From: CBFIGX01 sp965662265
GTDB taxonomy: Bacteria > Bacteroidota > Bacteroidia > Flavobacteriales > UBA7430
Assembly (NCBI GenBank): GCA_965662265.1
Contig: CBFIGX010000001.1
Location: 186,001-250,000, forward strand
Direction of reading: 5' to 3'
DNA: 64,000 nucleotides
The notes under the pieces were generated by a model. It saw only the letters and a program-made list of their open reading frames with translations. It was not told the DNA's origin and did no database searches. Positions 55,487 to 63,021 of this stretch are shown here, piece by piece. Positions within the stretch are counted from its first letter, which is position 1. Each line of letters starts with the position of its first letter. The translations under genes were made by a program, and so were the position numbers.

Positions 55487-56002
55487 TTACTCTTCTAGCC
55501 AACTTTTATATTCTACATAATTATTGGCAATACCCTTTATAAGACGACCACTTTGTTCTTGGTTAAGTTCTTTAACCTTCTTGGCTGGTACGCCGGCATA
55601 AATACACCCCGACTCAACAATTGTATTTTCCAACACCACTGCTCCAGCTGCAATAATACTATTGGATTGGATGATGCAATTATCCATAACGATAGCTCCC
55701 ATTCCTATAAGTACATAGTCGTGAATAGTACAACCGTGTACAATTGCATTATGACCAATAGACACCGAATTGCCGATGTTTGTTGGATGCTTTTGGTAGG
55801 TGGCATGAATAACTGCACCGTCTTGCACATTCACTTTATTTCCCATTTTAATGTAATGAACGTCACCTCGAACAACTGCATTAAACCATATACTACAAGA
55901 CTCTCCCATAACAACATCACCTATAATTGTAGCATTTTCTGCAAAGTAACATGCATCCCCAAAACTAGGGCTAACACCTTTTATCGATTTCACTAAGGCC
56001 AT
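55487..56002 (-). CDS. Gamma-carbonic anhydrase-like hexapeptide-repeat protein
   Basis: 171 residues of left-handed beta helix with I-G-D-V/V-H-G type hexapeptides (for example ATIIGDVVMG, SIGHNAIVHGC, VLIGMGAIVMD). Histidines in VIHATY, IGHNAIVHG match the zinc ligands of gamma-CA/YrdA-type proteins. Many relatives show little or no CA activity, so function is open. Divergent from nfu. Confidence 0.92.
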   Translation of the reverse strand: MALVKSIKGVSPSFGDACYFAENATIIGDVVMGESCSIWFNAVVRGDVHYIKMGNKVNVQDGAVIHATYQKHPTNIGNSVSIGHNAIVHGCTIHDYVLIGMGAIVMDNCIIQSNSIIAAGAVVLENTIVESGCIYAGVPAKKVKELNQEQSGRLIKGIANNYVEYKSWLEE

Positions 56003-56017
56003 ATCTCTTCTTATTTG

Positions 56018-56035
56018 TAATTTTGCTCAAAAATA
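56018..56035. promoter_or_regulatory. Two facing -7 boxes between gamma-CA and nfu genes
   Basis: Plus strand TAATTTTG (56018-56025) towards nfu and minus strand TATTTTTG (56035-56028) towards the gamma-CA gene, two bases apart. Confidence 0.4.
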
Positions 56036-56041
56036 AGGAAG

Positions 56042-56662
56042 ATGAGTGATATAAAAACAGCCACAACCGTTTATGCGGAAATTACACCCAATCCTAAAGT
56101 GATGAAATTTGTAGCCAATAGAGCTATAATACAAGGAAGCAGTGTAGAATTTATGAATATTGATGAAGCTCAAAATGCACCTCTAGCGGCTCAATTATTT
56201 CACTTTCCTTTTGTAAAGGAAATTTTTATAGCAAGAAACTTCGTGTCAATCACTAAATACGACATGATGGAATGGGATGACGTTGTAATGGAAGTGAGAG
56301 AATTCATTCGTGAATACTTGGGCGACAATAAGCCTGTTATCATGGAAGAAGAAACTACCACAGGCGCAAAGAATGAACAAGTACAAGACTCTACTGAGAT
56401 TGTTATACCCGAAGAAAAAGAGCTCGGAGAAGTAGAAATGCGAATTGTAGATATTCTTAAAGAATACGTAGAACCTGCCGTAGAATCTGATGGAGGTAAT
56501 ATCAAATTCATTAGTTATGAAAATGGGAAAGTTTCAGTGCTATTGCAAGGTGCTTGTAGTGGCTGTCCTTCCTCTACAGTAACCCTAAAGCAAGGTATAG
56601 AAAGTATTCTCAAAAAGATGCTGCCTACACTAATAACTGAAGTAGTAGCTATTAACGGATAG
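56042..56662 (+). CDS. Nfu-type iron-sulfur scaffold protein
   Basis: 206 residues. The N-terminal Nfu_N domain (about 8-92, with TPNPKVMKFVANR) and the C-terminal NifU-like domain (about 130-206) are both there; the cluster ligands are C172-x2-C175 in GACSGCPSS. It hands Fe-S clusters to apoproteins in the cytosol. Relevant clients in this window would include IspG. Confidence 0.95.
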   Translation: MSDIKTATTVYAEITPNPKVMKFVANRAIIQGSSVEFMNIDEAQNAPLAAQLFHFPFVKEIFIARNFVSITKYDMMEWDDVVMEVREFIREYLGDNKPVIMEEETTTGAKNEQVQDSTEIVIPEEKELGEVEMRIVDILKEYVEPAVESDGGNIKFISYENGKVSVLLQGACSGCPSSTVTLKQGIESILKKMLPTLITEVVAING

Positions 56663-56770
56663 ATTTGCGTAATAAATTTAATTTGCGTATATTTATTACT
56701 TGTTTTTTAACTAGAACAAATGAATAGATCAATTTATGTTACCCCGTAGTTGTTATCTATTTTTAGCACA

Positions 56771-56797
56771 AGAGCCTGTATTTTTACAGGCTTTTTT
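56771..56797 (+). terminator. Terminator after nfu
   Basis: AGCCTGTA (56773-56780), loop TTTT, TACAGGCT (56785-56792), then a T run. It lies only 9 bases before the next gene's ATG. Confidence 0.85.
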
Positions 56798-56805
56798 CTC
56801 TATAT

Positions 56806-57285
56806 ATGACCAATCAAAATTTCATACAAACCCTATTAATTAAAGAAAGTCAAGCACTTTACAGGGCAGGCTTCAATTTTTCAACCGTTATGTTCATTGC
56901 TAACGGTATAGAAACTCTAGGTGCATTTATAGACTCAAAACCGTTGGGGGCAAAAGCCCAATCTAAAAAAAGATTTAATAAAGCTCTTTTAGAGTTATTT
57001 CCTGCAAGCTACCATCCTCTGGTAGAAAAAGATTGGCTTTACAAACAATTGAGATGTAACTTAAGCCATATGAGTAGTACGGGCGCCTTTATTACCCTGA
57101 TGGCCTCGCCAAAACACAAAGCCCAGCATTTAAAACCCCTTAACAGCACACGTATTATATGCATAGCAGCATTGCTCGACGATTTTATTGTAGCATGTTA
57201 TCGAGTAATGGAGAGCCTTGAAAGTAAGAGTTTAAAACAAAAAGCCATGGCATTAACAGAAAATGCATACTTAATAAGCGAGTAA
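56806..57285 (+). CDS. Unknown protein, HEPN-like motif
   Basis: 159 residues, mostly alpha-helical. I do not recognise it as a named family. Residues 78-89 read LYKQLRCNLSHM, containing R83-x4-H88 with an Asn between, which resembles the R-x4-6-H motif of HEPN domains (RNA-cutting or nucleotide-binding helical proteins). One motif is weak evidence; the rest of the protein gives no further support. It has no obvious promoter and follows a terminator; a stand-alone gene before hemB. Confidence 0.7.
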   Translation: MTNQNFIQTLLIKESQALYRAGFNFSTVMFIANGIETLGAFIDSKPLGAKAQSKKRFNKALLELFPASYHPLVEKDWLYKQLRCNLSHMSSTGAFITLMASPKHKAQHLKPLNSTRIICIAALLDDFIVACYRVMESLESKSLKQKAMALTENAYLISE

Positions 57286-57302
57286 CATTCAGGAATTCAA
57301 TG

Positions 57303-57310
57303 TATTTTTG
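57303..57310 (+). promoter_or_regulatory. -7 box of hemB
   Basis: TATTTTTG, 17 bases before the hemB ATG, separate from the preceding gene. Confidence 0.45.
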
Positions 57311-57327
57311 CACTTAATTAAAACGCT

Positions 57328-58311
57328 ATGATCTCACACCCATATACTCGTTCTCGAAGACTCAGAGCTTCCAAAGCTATCAGAGACCTGGTTCAAGAAA
57401 ATCACATTCACACGAGCGATTTTATTGTTCCCTTATTTTTTATGGAAGGCAAAAAAAATAAAGAAGCCATCAACTCCATGCCTGGTTATTACAGATTTAC
57501 TCTCGACCTGTTATTAGACGAGGTAAAAGAGTGTTACGACCTAGGCTTAAAATCGGTGCTGCTTTTTGCCAAAGTTCCCGAGGCATTAAAAGACAACAAT
57601 GGCACCGAAGCCTTAAATCCTGATGGGCTCATGCAGAGAGCTGTAAAAGCTATTAAAAAGTCTTACCCAGACATGTATGTGATGACCGACGTGGCGCTAG
57701 ATCCTTACTCTTCTTTTGGCCATGATGGTGTTGTAGAAGATGGTAAAATCCTTAATGACAACAGCGTAGAAATTTTAGGGCAAATGGCCCTTAGCCATGC
57801 GCAAGCAGGCGCCGATATGGTGGCTCCATCAGACATGATGGATGGGCGTATTGGCTACATCCGTGAGTTGCTAGAAGAACATGATTTTAACCATGTAGGC
57901 ATCATGTCTTATGCGGTAAAGTATGCTTCTTGCTTCTACGGACCTTTTCGAGATGCGCTAGATTCGGCTCCGGGATTTGGTGATAAAAAAACCTACCAAA
58001 TGAATCCTGCTAACAAAGAAATTGCCTTAAAAGAATGTGAACTCGACCTCCAAGAAGGAGCCGACATATTGATGGTAAAGCCCGGCATGCCCTACTTAGA
58101 TATGGTAGCGCTTGTAAAAGATACCTTTAAAGTGCCTGTAGCTGCCTATCAAGTTTCTGGAGAATATGCTATGATTCATGCTGCAGCAGAAAAAGGGTGG
58201 CTAGACCTAGAAAATACCATGATAGAGTCTATCATAGGATTCAAGAGAGCTGGAGCGAACCTCATAGCTAGCTATTTTGCAAAAGACATTGCCAAACTAT
58301 TAAAAAAATAA
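57328..58311 (+). CDS. hemB: Delta-aminolevulinic acid dehydratase (porphobilinogen synthase)
   Basis: 327 residues. Condenses two ALA to porphobilinogen in heme synthesis. Marks: MTDVALDPYSSFGHDG (metal-site region lacking the cluster of Cys seen in zinc-dependent forms), SDMMDGRIG, and the Schiff-base lysine in MVKPGMPYLD. The Asp/Ala-type metal site suggests the magnesium-type enzyme. 7 bases before hemL. Confidence 0.96.
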   Translation: MISHPYTRSRRLRASKAIRDLVQENHIHTSDFIVPLFFMEGKKNKEAINSMPGYYRFTLDLLLDEVKECYDLGLKSVLLFAKVPEALKDNNGTEALNPDGLMQRAVKAIKKSYPDMYVMTDVALDPYSSFGHDGVVEDGKILNDNSVEILGQMALSHAQAGADMVAPSDMMDGRIGYIRELLEEHDFNHVGIMSYAVKYASCFYGPFRDALDSAPGFGDKKTYQMNPANKEIALKECELDLQEGADILMVKPGMPYLDMVALVKDTFKVPVAAYQVSGEYAMIHAAAEKGWLDLENTMIESIIGFKRAGANLIASYFAKDIAKLLKK

Positions 58312-58318
58312 ACCTAAT

Positions 58319-59602
58319 ATGACAAGTAAGGACCTTTTTGAAAGAGCCCAACTTTTTATTCCTGGTGGCGTAAACTCGCCCGTAAGAGCTTTCAAATCTG
58401 TGGGAGGAACACCTGTGTTTTTCAAAAAAGCCAAAGGCTCCATAATGACTGATGTTGAAGATAAAGAATACATAGATTACATTGGCTCATGGGGACCCAT
58501 GATTTTAGGTCATAGTCATCCGCCAATTATACAGGCATTAAAAGCAGCAGCCAATAATTCTACCTCTTTTGGTGCGCCTACAGAACTGGAAACTAAAATT
58601 GCCGAGCTCATCTGTACCATGATGCCTTCCGTAGACAAGGTGCGAATGGTAAACTCTGGAACTGAAGCCTGTATGAGTGCCATCCGTGTAGCGCGTGCTT
58701 ATACCAACAAAGACAAGTTTATCAAATTTGAAGGATGTTACCATGGGCATGCAGATGCTTTTTTAATAAAGGCCGGATCTGGGGCCGTTACTCTGGGCCT
58801 TCCTAACTCGCCAGGTGTAACCAAAGGAACCGCCAAAGACACTTTACTGGCTCGCTATAACGACCTGGCGCAAGTAGAACAAATCCTCAAAAGCCACTAT
58901 GGCGAAGTCGCTGCTATTATTATAGAACCAGTGGCCGGAAACATGGGCTGTATTCCTCCAGAAAAAGGCTTTTTAGAAGGCCTAAGAACTCTCTGTGACC
59001 AACATGGTACTTTACTTATTTTTGACGAAGTAATGACTGGGTTTAGGCTGTCTGAAGGAGGGGCTAACGCACTATTAAACATAAAGCCCGACATGGTGTG
59101 TATGGGCAAAGTTATTGGAGGCGGGCTTCCCGTAGGGGCCTTTGGCGGAAAAGAAGAAATTATGAATATGGTAGCTCCGTTAGGGCCGGTATACCAAGCA
59201 GGAACACTTTCGGGAAATCCACTAGCTATGTCTTGCGGATATACGCTCCTAAAAGAGCTTCACGACAATCCTAGTATCTTTGAAGAACTCGACAAAAAAA
59301 CAGCTTACTTAGAGCAAGGCATGCGTACCGTATTTAACAAATACAAGCTAAATGTATGTATTAATAGGCTAGGCTCAATGTTAAGTTTTCACTTTAATGT
59401 TGCGGCGGTTCGCAACTTTGATGATGCCTGTGCTGCCGATGCGAATTACTTTAAAAAAGTATTCCACGGCATGTTAAAAAGGGGTATTTACCTGGCACCT
59501 TCTGCCTTCGAATCTTTGTTCATTTCGAGAACACACAGTCAGGACCTACTAGACCAAACTATTGAAGCTCTAGACCAAACTATTGCTGAAATTGAAGACT
59601 AA
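58319..59602 (+). CDS. hemL: Glutamate-1-semialdehyde 2,1-aminomutase
   Basis: 427 residues, class III PLP enzyme. NSGTEACMSAIRVARAYT, FDEVMTGFR and the lysine motif CMGKVIGGGLPVG are typical. It makes ALA from glutamate semialdehyde in the C5 pathway, so hemL and hemB are consecutive steps. It shares one base with the next gene (TAATG). Confidence 0.97.
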   Translation: MTSKDLFERAQLFIPGGVNSPVRAFKSVGGTPVFFKKAKGSIMTDVEDKEYIDYIGSWGPMILGHSHPPIIQALKAAANNSTSFGAPTELETKIAELICTMMPSVDKVRMVNSGTEACMSAIRVARAYTNKDKFIKFEGCYHGHADAFLIKAGSGAVTLGLPNSPGVTKGTAKDTLLARYNDLAQVEQILKSHYGEVAAIIIEPVAGNMGCIPPEKGFLEGLRTLCDQHGTLLIFDEVMTGFRLSEGGANALLNIKPDMVCMGKVIGGGLPVGAFGGKEEIMNMVAPLGPVYQAGTLSGNPLAMSCGYTLLKELHDNPSIFEELDKKTAYLEQGMRTVFNKYKLNVCINRLGSMLSFHFNVAAVRNFDDACAADANYFKKVFHGMLKRGIYLAPSAFESLFISRTHSQDLLDQTIEALDQTIAEIED

Positions 59603-60060
59603 TGACCTATACTGAAGTTCTCCATAAAAGTATCTCTATTATACAGATGGATGCCCCGCTAAACGCAAAAATGACAGCCATCTGTGATCTTCTCAATAAT
59701 AGTTTTGACAAGTACGACTGGACAGGATTTTATATTGCAGACAAAGTAAAGAAAGTCCTCCACTTAGGACCCTATGTAGGTGAAAAAACCGAACATACCG
59801 AAATCCCTTTTGGAAATGGAATTTGCGGGCAGGCGGCTTCAGCTGAAAAAACATTCCTCATAGACGATGTATCTGCAGAATCAAACTATATATCTTGTAA
59901 CATTCATGTGAAATCTGAAATCGTGGTGCCAATCATTTATAAAGGACAAGTACTTGGACAAATAGACGTTGACTCAAATACTCTTGGCGCTTTTAACAAA
60001 GATGACCAAGACCTTTTAGAACAAATATGCCAACAGCTGGGGCCTCATTTTGATGAATAA
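59602..60060 (+). CDS. GAF protein, free-methionine-R-sulfoxide reductase type
   Basis: 152 residues, a single GAF domain. FGNGICGQAA (C75) and ISCNIHVKSEIVVP (C99) match the fRMsr family, with the two Cys 24 residues apart as in known enzymes, where the later one is catalytic. The third Cys of many members, ten residues before C75, is replaced by H65. It likely reduces free Met-R-sulfoxide with thioredoxin. Overlaps truB by 11 bases. Confidence 0.87.
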   Translation: MTYTEVLHKSISIIQMDAPLNAKMTAICDLLNNSFDKYDWTGFYIADKVKKVLHLGPYVGEKTEHTEIPFGNGICGQAASAEKTFLIDDVSAESNYISCNIHVKSEIVVPIIYKGQVLGQIDVDSNTLGAFNKDDQDLLEQICQQLGPHFDE

Positions 60061-60742
60061 ACACTACGATTTTAAAAACGGTGAAATGCTCTTGTTTAAC
60101 AAGCCCTTGCATTGGACCAGTTTTCAGCTGGTTAACAAAACTCGTTGGCTTATAAAAAAGAAACTCGGCATAAAAAAAATTAAAGTCGGGCATGCAGGAA
60201 CCCTAGATCCCTTGGCTAATGGTCTTATGATTATCTGTACAGGTAAAAAAACCAAAGAAATTGACCGTTATCAAGGAGCGCAAAAAGAATATATTGCCAC
60301 CATCAAACTGGGTGCTACTACACCTAGCTACGACGGTGAAACTGCAGAAAATTACTTTTATCCCACACAACATATCGATGAACAAAAAGTCAAAAACGCC
60401 TTAAAAGCATTAGAAGGGGAGCAACAACAAATGCCTCCTATATTTTCTGCCATAAAAGTGGCTGGTAAAAAATTATACGAAAGTGCTCGAAAAGGGAAAC
60501 AGGTAAGCGTAAAAGCTCGTCCCGTTCATATATACAAAATAGATTTGCTGTCGGTAAACATGCCATATTTAAAAATTAAAGTGTCTTGTAGCAAAGGCAC
60601 TTACATCAGATCTTTGGCACAAGACATTGGTAAGTCGCTTAATAGCGGCGCATGGCTTTGTGCATTAACACGCACAAAAATAGGCTGCTACAAACTAGAA
60701 AATGCGCTTGATATCGAGGCCTTTGAATCGAATATGAAGTAA
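60050..60742 (+). CDS. truB: tRNA pseudouridine(55) synthase
   Basis: 230 residues. KVGHAGTLDPLANG carries the catalytic Asp, and the motif KGTYIRSLAQDIG is also typical. It makes pseudouridine 55 in the T-loop of tRNAs. The C-terminal PUA-like extension of E. coli TruB is absent, which is usual for Bacteroidota. Confidence 0.96.
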   Translation: MMNKHYDFKNGEMLLFNKPLHWTSFQLVNKTRWLIKKKLGIKKIKVGHAGTLDPLANGLMIICTGKKTKEIDRYQGAQKEYIATIKLGATTPSYDGETAENYFYPTQHIDEQKVKNALKALEGEQQQMPPIFSAIKVAGKKLYESARKGKQVSVKARPVHIYKIDLLSVNMPYLKIKVSCSKGTYIRSLAQDIGKSLNSGAWLCALTRTKIGCYKLENALDIEAFESNMK

Positions 60743-60773
60743 GGATAAATAAAGGCCGTATAAATTTATTTCT

Positions 60774-60781
60774 TATATTTG
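60774..60781 (+). promoter_or_regulatory. -7 box of queA
   Basis: TATATTTG, 26 bases before the first queA ATG. Confidence 0.45.
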
Positions 60782-60807
60782 CAAGCCTCTAAAAAAAAAG
60801 ACGTTCT

Positions 60808-61869
60808 ATGATCACCAAAATGAAACTTTCCCACTTCAACTTCGAACTGCCGGAAGAATTGTTGGCCAAAAGACCTGCAAAAAACCGCGACGAATCGAGG
60901 CTGATGGTGGTACATCGAGACACAGGTAAAATTGAGCACCGTCAATTTAAAGATCTTATCGACTATTTTGACGATCAAGATGTTATGATTCTCAACAACA
61001 CCAAAGTATTTCCAGCACGTATGTACGGTAATAAGGAAAAAACAGGGGCTAGAATAGAAGTATTTCTTTTACGTGAACTCAACAAAGACAACAGACTTTG
61101 GGATGTTTTGGTAGACCCAGCACGTAAAATTCGTATTGGTAATAAACTCTACTTTGGGGAAGACGAATCTTTGGTTGCCGAAGTAATTGATAACACCACC
61201 TCTCGGGGAAGAACTCTTCGCTTTTTATTTGACGGCCCGTACGAAGACTTTAGGGCTAAGCTACAAGAACTTGGGCAAACCCCTCTTCCAAAATATATAG
61301 ACCGCGAGCCAGACAATGAAGACCGCGATAGATACCAAACGGTTTATGCCAAAGAGCAGGGTGCCGTTGCTGCTCCTACTGCGGGAATGCACTTTAGCAA
61401 ACATCTGCTTAAGCGCCTAGAAATTAAAGGGATTAACTTTGCCGAAGTTACATTACACGTTGGTTTAGGAACCTTTAGGCCGGTGGAGGTGGAAGACCTT
61501 TCTAAGCACAAAATGGAATCGGAGCAGATACAAGTAACGCAAAAGGCTAGCGATACTGTAAACAAAGCGCTGGTAGGAAGCAGACGCGTATGTGCCGTAG
61601 GAACTACCACACTAAGAGCTATAGAAAGCTCGGTATCTACTCACAATACTTTAAACCCTAACGATGGATGGACTAACAAATTCATCTTTCCTCCATACGA
61701 ATTTAGGATACCTAACTGCATGATTACCAACCTACACACGCCAAAATCTACACTTATGATGCACGCTGCTGCATTTTGCGGATTTGATTTATTAAAAAAA
61801 GCATATGCAGAAGCTGTAAAAGAAAAATACAAATTCTTTACCTATGGCGATGCCATGTTAATTTTATAG
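60808..61869 (+). CDS. queA: tRNA preQ1(34) ribosyltransferase-isomerase
   Basis: 353 residues. Transfers the ribosyl part of S-adenosylmethionine to preQ1 in tRNA to give epoxyqueuosine. MKLSHFNFELPEELLAKRP, TAGMHFSKHLL and ESSVSTH...FIFPPYEFR are characteristic. The ATG at 60820 (MKLSHFNF...) is an alternative start. Confidence 0.97.
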   Translation: MITKMKLSHFNFELPEELLAKRPAKNRDESRLMVVHRDTGKIEHRQFKDLIDYFDDQDVMILNNTKVFPARMYGNKEKTGARIEVFLLRELNKDNRLWDVLVDPARKIRIGNKLYFGEDESLVAEVIDNTTSRGRTLRFLFDGPYEDFRAKLQELGQTPLPKYIDREPDNEDRDRYQTVYAKEQGAVAAPTAGMHFSKHLLKRLEIKGINFAEVTLHVGLGTFRPVEVEDLSKHKMESEQIQVTQKASDTVNKALVGSRRVCAVGTTTLRAIESSVSTHNTLNPNDGWTNKFIFPPYEFRIPNCMITNLHTPKSTLMMHAAAFCGFDLLKKAYAEAVKEKYKFFTYGDAMLIL

Positions 61870-61890
61870 GTAAAAGCAATATTTTATCAC

Positions 61891-61927
61891 AAAAAGCTAA
61901 GAGATTTCCAATCTTTTAGCTTTTTTT
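61891..61927 (+). terminator. Terminator after queA
   Basis: 15-base arms (61891-61905 and 61911-61925) with one G-U, loop TTCCA, T run. The ispD ATG is 9 bases after it. Confidence 0.85.
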
Positions 61928-61935
61928 GTTTTGTA

Positions 61936-62604
61936 ATGACGCAACAAGCAATAATTGTAGCCGGAGGTAAAGGCACTCGAATGAAAGGTCCTATTCCAAA
62001 ACAATTCTTAGAATTGAACGGGAGGCCTGTAATTATGCATACCATAGAAAAATTTTACCTAGCATCTAGAAGCATAAAAATAATTCTTGTACTTCCTAAG
62101 GCCCATCATTCTACTTGGCAAGGACTATGCAAAAAATACTATTTTAATTTACCACACCAACTCTGTGAAGGCGGCCCAAGTAGATTTCAATCTGTAAAAA
62201 ACGGATTAAAATATTGCAGTGCTGATGGTCTTATTGCAGTGCACGACGGGGTAAGACCACTAGTAAGTCCTAAATTAATTACTGAGCTCTATCAGCGAAC
62301 CGCGGCCAAAAACGCCGTAATTCCTGTAAGCCCATTGGTAGAATCTATACGAAAGGTAAACGGAACAGATAGCAAAGCTCTAGACAGAAACCAGTATGTG
62401 AGCGTACAAACACCACAATGCTTTAAGGCGAAGATACTTCACGAAGCCTACAGCATGCCAGAGCAAGTACATTTTACAGACGACGCCTCGGTAGTAGAAG
62501 CATCTGGAATTACCGTTAGCCTAGCACAAGGAGAAGCAAACAACTTAAAAATTACCACTCCTAAAGACCTTCTCCTGGCAGAATCTCTTTTAAAGAACCC
62601 ATAA
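61936..62604 (+). CDS. ispD: 2-C-methyl-D-erythritol 4-phosphate cytidylyltransferase
   Basis: 222 residues. The CTP-binding AGGKGTRMKGPIPKQFLEL at the start, the HDGVRP motif and TDDASVVEASG identify IspD, which forms CDP-ME in the MEP pathway. ispF is not adjacent. It sits downstream of the queA terminator and has only a short leader. Confidence 0.96.
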   Translation: MTQQAIIVAGGKGTRMKGPIPKQFLELNGRPVIMHTIEKFYLASRSIKIILVLPKAHHSTWQGLCKKYYFNLPHQLCEGGPSRFQSVKNGLKYCSADGLIAVHDGVRPLVSPKLITELYQRTAAKNAVIPVSPLVESIRKVNGTDSKALDRNQYVSVQTPQCFKAKILHEAYSMPEQVHFTDDASVVEASGITVSLAQGEANNLKITTPKDLLLAESLLKNP

Positions 62605-62662
62605 AAAAATCATTCCTATCCCCGATTTACAATTAAAAAAGGTAGATTAAAACAATTACATA

Positions 62663-62692
62663 TTGTGTAAAACTAATAGTTACATATATTTG
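62663..62692 (+). promoter_or_regulatory. Promoter of the LytTR gene
   Basis: TTG (62663-62665), 19 bases, TATATTTG (62685-62692). Confidence 0.65.
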
Positions 62693-62720
62693 TTTATGTA
62701 TATTTTGTCTATATTTATGC

Positions 62721-62981
62721 ATGTTTAGAAATGAACTTGACAAACAAAAACCACAGAATCATAAAATTGTGTTTAATACTAAAGACGGATTTTATGTATT
62801 GAAGTCTTCTGAAATAATCTATATTAAGAGTTGTTGCGATTACTTAGAGATATATTCAACGCGCACAGAAATTATCAATAGCTCCAAACGACTAAAAAGT
62901 CTCAAAAACATTCTCTCAAATCCTGCTTTTTTTAGATCCCATAGATCCTACATCATTAATTACAAACGCTTTATACCATAG
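62721..62981 (+). CDS. Short LytTR DNA-binding protein, C-terminally truncated
   Basis: 86 residues. HKIVFNTKDGFYVLKSSEIIYI and FFRSHRSYIINYKRFI are those of a LytTR domain, which binds DNA as a transcription factor. Usual LytTR domains continue about 25-30 residues after SYIIN with a strand pair and a final helix; here the protein stops at RFIP. There is no receiver or membrane domain in front. Another frame after the stop does not restore the missing part. It may be a truncated but functional protein or a decaying gene; the promoter is good. Confidence 0.75.
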   Translation: MFRNELDKQKPQNHKIVFNTKDGFYVLKSSEIIYIKSCCDYLEIYSTRTEIINSSKRLKSLKNILSNPAFFRSHRSYIINYKRFIP

Positions 62982-63021
62982 CCTTTTGAAGGCTTGTAGT
63001 ACAAAAGAAATTTATAAAAAA

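Noticed and set aside
62980..62994. Small hairpin after the LytTR gene as a terminator
   Set aside because: Only 6 pairs and no T-run follows.
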